Assembly: GCA_963699015.1 (NCBI GenBank)
Contig: CAVOSX010000001.1
Location: forward strand, 620,001 to 684,000
DNA: 64,000 bases
Source of the DNA: PALSA-505 sp963699015
GTDB lineage: Bacteria > Actinomycetota > Actinomycetes > Streptosporangiales > Streptosporangiaceae
Direction of reading: 5' to 3'
Shown here: in pieces, positions 60,501 through 64,000 of the stretch
How the letters are laid out: every line of letters begins with the position of its first letter
Numbering within the stretch: the stretch's first letter is position 1
Position numbers and translations under genes: made by a program
Notes under the pieces: generated by a model
What the model was told of the DNA's origin: nothing
Database searches by the model: none
Seen by the model: the letters and a program-made list of their open reading frames with translations, nothing else

Positions 60501-60546
60501 CGGCTGGAACGTGGCCACCAGCCACGTCGCCGCGCCCGCGCCTTGA
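57535..60546 (+). CDS. Secreted GH2 exo-beta-D-glucosaminidase-like enzyme
   Basis: 1003 residues from GTG 57535, which has GGAGAGGAG upstream. The signal peptide (about 1-36) shows an Arg-rich n-region, a hydrophobic core and an AQASQA cleavage region. GH2 domains follow: sugar-binding, Ig-like, then TIM barrel. The likely acid residue is Asp about 542 in FQWSDNPPIPQQ, and the likely nucleophile is Glu about 621 in YDSEQSAGDT, the pattern of exo-chitosanases such as CsxA, not the SEFG of beta-mannosidases. Carbohydrate-binding beta-sandwich domains complete the C-terminus. It would release GlcN from chitosan ends outside the cell. Confidence 0.88.
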   Translation: MRSTRRASSIRVTAWSAATLAVALATLSGLPAQASQAGLAPAAGQGSAASPSPATTALVSEATAALASPSDTGASDLVNLGAGGWRVASSAAATQSGAAISRPRFNARSWLPVTNDDAGAPGTEIEALLQNGVCPGDPRLHVNQGSDSRQSVFYSTNMKKCFGYMNRIGKVTVPMFAVPWWWRTNFSSRLRPGRRAQLVVNGVVGAAAVWVNGHRVATPATVTGAYTRFAFDVTGLLHRGTNTVAIEIQPNDPNKMFTLDDVDWNQIPPDNNTGIQFPVQLQVAGPLADANAHVIEHNTPGLTSSALTVKADITNSSGAAARGRFSAAIVAPGHRGPSIVVSRQVTVPAHATQTVTLTPAAFPALRIARPQVWWPYQMGGQPLYSLVTWVTRGGQVLNSTHEQFGIRTVTSSLMGKSPKAPAGARVFAVNGRRFVVRGGGFSPNLFLHYTAADTARQVVLLRNLGVNTLRLEGHLMPDNFFAQMDRAGILINAGYQCCDAWQLPGNGKGVTKADYRVLRLSALTLGQRLRNHPSVDSFQWSDNPPIPQQEKVSLAAFRQADFDDPLISSAEYNSSPILGPSGEKEGPYDWVPPTYWYNTTRYLPGDSTRTNVGGAWAYDSEQSAGDTVPTLDSIKRFMSAHEQAELWKNPSYNQYHANYEGTGHRGYSFGTLFNFDQALTHRYGPWTSLAGYVKKAQLQNYENTRAQFEAYIDHSTSKPTPSTGTIYWQVNKGWPSLLWNLYNSDGDQAGAYFGAQEANRSLHTFFALDSHNAGVDNMTGARQAGLSLEARVYSLAGRRLEDVRTGPFALASQQVRNDLTRLRVPHATAPPTPAQVYFVQLLLRRHGAVLDNNVYWLSTQPDVPNWRKTLGNPQATMTSYANLRALNSLPAAAVQTRAVTSRQHGPDGADLVTRVTITNTSAAPTVALFLRADVRRGTRGGGVRAGNSELRSSTWNGNDISLWPGQSQTLTVSYDSADLHGATPVISLSGWNVATSHVAAPAP

Positions 60547-60604
60547 CCGCCGCCCCGGCCGCCGGCGGCCGCCCGCGTGACCGCTGCTCAGAAGGGAGCA
60601 ACCA

Positions 60605-61657
60605 GTGAGACTCCGCCATCCCCGCACCCGGGCCCTCACCCTGACCGCGGCCGCCGCGCTGGCCGTATCGGCCTGGGCGGGCACCGCGGCCTCGGCCGCG
60701 CCGGCCGGCCGGACGGCCATGACGCCGATCCCGTCCCGGGTGTACGCGCCGTACTTCGAGGCCTACCTGCCCACCAGCATCCCCAAGATCGCCAGGCAAT
60801 CCGGCGCGCGCTATCTCACCCTCGCGTTCATCCAGACGGCGAAGAAGGGGTCGTGCACGGCCACCTGGAACGGCAAGCAGCCGCTGTCAGGGGGGCACTA
60901 CCTGGCCCAGATCGCCGCGCTGCGCCGCGCGGGCGGCAACGTGATCCCCTCGTTCGGCGGCTTCAGCGCCGACCACGGCGGCACCGAGATCGCCGACTCC
61001 TGCACCAGCGTGAGCAAGATCGCCGCCGCGTACGAACTGCTGGTCAGCAAGTACCACGTGACCCGGCTGGACATGGATGTCGAGGACAGGTCGCTGAACA
61101 ACATCGCCGGCATCACCCGCCGCAGCGAGGCCATCGCGAAGGCCCAGGCCTGGGCCGCCGCCCGCGGGATCAGCCTGCAGGTCAACTTCACGATCCCGGT
61201 GGAGCCGTACGGCCTGGACCCGAACGGGCTTAACGTGATCAAGAACGCGGTCGCCCACCACGTCCGGATCACCGTGGTCAACATCATGACCTTCGACTAC
61301 TACGAGACGCACGAGGGCCGGGTGGACATGTCCGCCGCCGCGATGGCCGCCGCGCTCAACGTGCACAACCAGCTGTCCGGCGTGTTCCCCAAGGACAGCG
61401 CGCGGCGGCTCTGGCAGCTGGAGGGGATGACCCTGCTGCCCGGCATCGACGACCGGGGCAAGATCGAGACCACCTCGGTGCGCGCCATGGCCGAGGTGAA
61501 GGCCTTCGCCCTGCGCTGGCACATGAGCTGGCTGTCGATCTGGGCCCTGCAGCGCGACAACGGCGGCTGCCCTGGCACCACCGACAGCAACACCTGCTCG
61601 GGCATCACGCAGTCCCCGTGGGCCTTCAGCCACCTGCTGGAGCCGTTCACCTCGTAG
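60605..61657 (+). CDS. Secreted GH18 chitinase
   Basis: 350 residues. GTG 60605 has AGAAGGGAG 6 bases upstream. A signal peptide of about 32 residues ends in ASA-AP. The GH18 catalytic motif reads RLDMDVED, with the catalytic Glu about residue 160, near the normal DxDxE pattern; NIMTFDYYETHEG and the C-terminal WLSIWALQRDNGG are the other barrel motifs. No chitin-binding domain is present. It lies 58 bp after the GH2 gene and is probably co-transcribed, providing endo-cleavage to complement the exo-enzyme. Confidence 0.92.
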   Translation: MRLRHPRTRALTLTAAAALAVSAWAGTAASAAPAGRTAMTPIPSRVYAPYFEAYLPTSIPKIARQSGARYLTLAFIQTAKKGSCTATWNGKQPLSGGHYLAQIAALRRAGGNVIPSFGGFSADHGGTEIADSCTSVSKIAAAYELLVSKYHVTRLDMDVEDRSLNNIAGITRRSEAIAKAQAWAAARGISLQVNFTIPVEPYGLDPNGLNVIKNAVAHHVRITVVNIMTFDYYETHEGRVDMSAAAMAAALNVHNQLSGVFPKDSARRLWQLEGMTLLPGIDDRGKIETTSVRAMAEVKAFALRWHMSWLSIWALQRDNGGCPGTTDSNTCSGITQSPWAFSHLLEPFTS

Positions 61658-61705
61658 CCTTCCGCGAAAGCAGGCACGCCGCCCCGGGCGGCCGGAGGAA
61701 AGATC

Positions 61706-61723
61706 ATGGAGACCAGGACGTGA
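61706..61723 (+). CDS. Possible five-codon leader peptide
   Basis: ATG 61706 encodes METRT and its stop overlaps the GTG start of the following gene (GTGA). GGAGG stands 7 bases upstream of the ATG. A second example of a tiny frame feeding a GTGA junction, like the one at 13522. Confidence 0.35.
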   Translation: METRT

Positions 61724-61959
61724 CGCCGGAACGGCCGCTGCCGGCTGTCAGCACGGAGGCGGCCGGCCAGATCGAGCGCGCTTACCCCGGCTATCACGTC
61801 TGGATCTCTGACCGGGGCTGGTGGTACGCGACCCGGACGCGTCCCCGCGTGCACGGCCAGGCGGCGACCGTGCACGCACCCGGGCCCGCGGAACTGACCG
61901 AGGCACTGGCCGCGGAGGAAGCGGCCGCCGGCGGCCACGCCATGGCGGCGGCCTGGTAG
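61720..61959 (+). CDS. Small conserved actinobacterial protein, unknown
   Basis: 79 residues, GTG 61720. It shows the segment QIERAYPGYHVWISDRGWWYATRTRP, broken here only by its length, typical of small cytosolic proteins common in actinomycetes; the function is unknown. A five-codon reading frame (ATG 61706, METRT) with GGAGG 7 bases upstream ends at TGA 61721-61723, overlapping the GTG start, so translation may be coupled. It is convergent with the final MFS gene. Confidence 0.65.
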   Translation: MTPERPLPAVSTEAAGQIERAYPGYHVWISDRGWWYATRTRPRVHGQAATVHAPGPAELTEALAAEEAAAGGHAMAAAW

Positions 61960-61984
61960 CCACGCCCCTGTCCTGCCCGGCCAC

Positions 61985-62011
61985 GGCCCGGCCGGCCGTC
62001 CCGGCCGGGCC
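61985..62011. terminator. Perfect hairpin between convergent genes
   Basis: GGCCCGGCCGG (61985-61995) and CCGGCCGGGCC (62001-62011) flank a 5-base loop. It sits between the small gene and the convergent MFS gene and can terminate both. Confidence 0.65.
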
Positions 62012-62016
62012 TGGGC

Positions 62017-63996
62017 CTAGGCGCGGCCGGCGGACGGGGGATCGGGTGCCGACCGCCCGGTGTCCGCGCGCTGGGCGGGCGTTCCGGCGCTCACGTTCGG
62101 GCTGGCGCTCACGTTCGGCCTGGCGCTCACGTTCGGCCTGGCGCTCACGTTCGGGCTGGCGCTCCCGTTCGGCCTGGCGCTCACGTTCGGGCTGGCGCTC
62201 GCGTTCGGGCTGGCGCTCGCGCTTGGCCTGGCGCTCGCGCTTGGCTCCCCGTTCGGGCTGGCCGGGCCGCCGCCCGAGGCCACGGCGGTGGGGGACAGCG
62301 GCACGCCGGCGTCGCCCGGCTCGCCGTAGTAGAACTGCTTGCCGCGCAGCAGCGAAATCACCGCGCCGATGACCGACATGATGGCGGCCGCGGTGAACAC
62401 GATGATCAGGCCGTGGTGGAACGGCCCGGAGATCAGGTGCGGGAAGAACTGCTTGCCGGTGAGCACCGCGACGCTGCGGCGCGGCAGGGTGGCCAGCGTC
62501 CCGCTGGGGCCGAGCAGGTGGGCCACCGGGTTGTAGCCGAGCAGCGCGGCAAACATCGTGCTCACCGGCGGCAGGTGGGCGACATGCGCGGCGACCGCGG
62601 CCGGGACGCCCTGCGACCGCAGCCCGCTGGCCAGCGTCCGGGGCAGCGTAGCCGCCAGCCCGGCGATCATCAGCGAGAAGAAGATACCGATCGACAAGGA
62701 CATGCCGGAGTTCTGGAAGGTGGCCCGCATCCCGGAGGCCGCGCCGCGGTGCTGCGCCGGGACCGCGCTCATGATGGCCGACGTGTTCGGCGAGGCGAAC
62801 AGCCCGGAGCCGACCCCGTTGAGGAAGATCAGCACGGCGAATTCCCAGTAGTGGAATTGCACCGGGATCAGCAGCAGGCCGGTGAACGCGCAGGCGGCCA
62901 CGAGCAGGCCGGAGGTAGCGAACGGCCGCGGACCGAACCGGTCGGACAGGTAGCCGGAGATCGGGCCGGCGATCAGGAACCCCGCGGTCAGCGGCAGCAG
63001 GTAGATGCCGGCCCACAGCGGCGTGACCAGGTAGTCGTAGCCGTGCAGCGGCAGCCAGATGCCGGCCAGCCAGATGACCAGCATGAACTGCAGCCCGCCG
63101 CGGGCGATCGCGCCGAGCAGGCTGGCCACGTTGCCCGCGGCGAAGGCCCGGATCTTGAACAGGCTCATCTGGAACATCGGCTCGGCGATCTTCGTCTCGA
63201 TGACGCAGAACACGGCGAGCAGCGCCACGCCGATGGCCAGGCCGGCGATCACCTTCGGGTTCGACCACCCGGTCGGGTGCCCGGCGTACGGCTGGATCCC
63301 GTAGGTGATGGCCACCAGCAGCAGGCTGGCGCCGAGCGCAAAGGTGATATTGCCCGGCCAGTCGATCCGGGCCCGCCTGCTGGTCGAGATCTCGCGCAGG
63401 CTGCGGTAGGACCAGATCGTCCCGAACACGCCGATCGGCACGTTCACCCAGAACACGAGGCGCCAGTCCCAGGCGGCCAGCAGGCCGCCGAGCAGCAGCC
63501 CGATGAACTGCCCGGAGATGCCGGCGATCTGGTTGATGCCCAGCGCCATGCCGCGCTGCTTGGCCGGGAACGCGTCGGTCAGGATCGCCGCCGCGTTGGC
63601 CATCATCATCGCGCCGCCGAACGCCTGCACGCACCGCCACCCGATCAGCCACAGCGCCCCGGCCTGGCCGGTCAGCGGGTCCAGCGACAGCGTGATCGAG
63701 GCCAGGGTGAAGACGACGAAACCCAGGTTGTAGATGCGCACCCGGCCGTACATATCGCCGAGCCGGCCCAGCGAGACCACCGCCACGGACTGCACCAGCA
63801 GGTAGCCGATGATCATCCAGAGCAGGTAGCTCACGTTGCCAGGGTCAAGCGGATCCAGGTGGATGCCGCGGAAGATGGCGGGCAGCGCGATGATCACGAT
63901 CGAGGCGTCGATGGTCGCCATCGTGATGCTGAGGGTGGTGTTAGAAAGCGCTACCCACTTATAGCGGTCGCCCCCGACCGGCACCTCTTCCCGCAC
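62017..63996 (-). CDS. MFS transporter, DHA2 family, with repeat tail
   Basis: 659 residues to GTG 63996; the true start may lie outside the window. It has 14 helices (first-helix TIDASIVIIALPAI, motif-C region NQIAGISGQFIGLLLGGL). The loop LAGIWLPLHGYDYLVTPLWA is shared with the truncated exporter at the start of the window, which is its paralogue. The C-terminal 90 residues are a hydrophilic tail made of hexapeptide repeats of the ASPNVS/ARPNVS type, encoded by 18-bp tandem repeats. Substrate unknown. Confidence 0.9.
   Translation of the reverse strand: MREEVPVGGDRYKWVALSNTTLSITMATIDASIVIIALPAIFRGIHLDPLDPGNVSYLLWMIIGYLLVQSVAVVSLGRLGDMYGRVRIYNLGFVVFTLASITLSLDPLTGQAGALWLIGWRCVQAFGGAMMMANAAAILTDAFPAKQRGMALGINQIAGISGQFIGLLLGGLLAAWDWRLVFWVNVPIGVFGTIWSYRSLREISTSRRARIDWPGNITFALGASLLLVAITYGIQPYAGHPTGWSNPKVIAGLAIGVALLAVFCVIETKIAEPMFQMSLFKIRAFAAGNVASLLGAIARGGLQFMLVIWLAGIWLPLHGYDYLVTPLWAGIYLLPLTAGFLIAGPISGYLSDRFGPRPFATSGLLVAACAFTGLLLIPVQFHYWEFAVLIFLNGVGSGLFASPNTSAIMSAVPAQHRGAASGMRATFQNSGMSLSIGIFFSLMIAGLAATLPRTLASGLRSQGVPAAVAAHVAHLPPVSTMFAALLGYNPVAHLLGPSGTLATLPRRSVAVLTGKQFFPHLISGPFHHGLIIVFTAAAIMSVIGAVISLLRGKQFYYGEPGDAGVPLSPTAVASGGGPASPNGEPSASARPSASASPNASASPNVSARPNGSASPNVSARPNVSARPNVSASPNVSAGTPAQRADTGRSAPDPPSAGRA
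62086..62247. repeat. Nine 18-bp tandem repeats
   Basis: Nine copies of an 18-bp unit of the form GGCGCTCRCGTTCGGSCT, tightly packed and in frame, encode the MFS tail. Copies 2 and 3 are identical, as are 1, 4 and 6, which points to recent expansion. Length polymorphism between strains is expected. Confidence 0.85.
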
Positions 63997-64000
63997 GTCT

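Noticed and set aside
62086..62247. CRISPR-like repeat array
   Set aside because: 18-bp units are contiguous without spacers, stay in frame and encode a hexapeptide repeat inside a gene.

Overview
The window is very GC-rich DNA with strong third-position GC bias, many GTG starts and 4-bp GTGA/ATGA gene overlaps. Three mycothiol-dependent (maleylpyruvate-isomerase-type) proteins, a DUF5999 protein, a DUF3040 protein, an Rv2578c-family radical SAM protein and a menaquinone (not ubiquinone) pathway point to an actinomycete. A Streptosporangiales or Streptomyces-like soil lineage is the best guess, but the genus cannot be fixed from the sequence. No rRNA, tRNA, CRISPR array, prophage or insertion sequence was seen.

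Layout. 1-8.4 kb: the 3' part of a DHA2 drug exporter, polyphosphate kinase 2, a GNAT acetyltransferase, uvrA, a mycothiol-dependent enzyme, an aldo/keto reductase and a small hydrolase. 8.4-15.4 kb: DUF5999, a small unknown gene behind tandem palindromes, a heterodimeric ABC exporter, a second mycothiol-dependent enzyme and a cysteine-desulfurase-like protein. 15.4-21.9 kb: a family-5 (Opp/Dpp-type) ABC importer whose first permease gene carries two single-base frameshifts. 21.9-28.8 kb: a GNAT, a group-2 sigma factor, menE, and divergent menB (frameshifted)-menC-menD. 28.8-35 kb: a second Opp-type importer on the minus strand. 35-37.5 kb: isochorismate synthase, cysteine dioxygenase and a frameshifted rhodanese. 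37.5-40.8 kb: an intein-containing radical SAM gene behind a promoter that carries a LexA/SOS box, then DUF3040 and an unknown gene. 41-46.2 kb: a second DHA2 exporter, three unknown proteins, a third mycothiol-dependent enzyme and an FmdB zinc ribbon.

46.2-61.7 kb forms one sugar-utilisation locus. A ROK repressor is divergent from a minus-strand operon: ROK kinase, solute-binding lipoprotein, two permeases, two ATPases, GH4 phosphoglycosidase and BadF/NagK-type kinase. Downstream of the repressor lie a secreted GH2 exo-glucosaminidase-like enzyme and a secreted GH18 chitinase. Matching 19-bp palindromes precede the kinase operon, the repressor and the GH2 gene. The logic is secreted cleavage of chitosan or chitin, import of oligomers, phosphorylation and GH4 cleavage, all under one repressor. 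The gene set resembles the csnR-K chitosan locus of Streptomyces, but the importer belongs to the Opp class. The window ends in a DHA2 exporter that is a paralogue of the one at its start.

The strongest leads are the three-site ROK regulon with its swapped transporter class; the intein that splits the third iron-sulfur cysteine of a probably SOS-controlled, leaderless radical SAM gene; mutually exclusive hairpins after the second solute-binding gene, with perfect inverted repeats after all three solute-binding genes; and four single-base insertions that break three otherwise intact genes.
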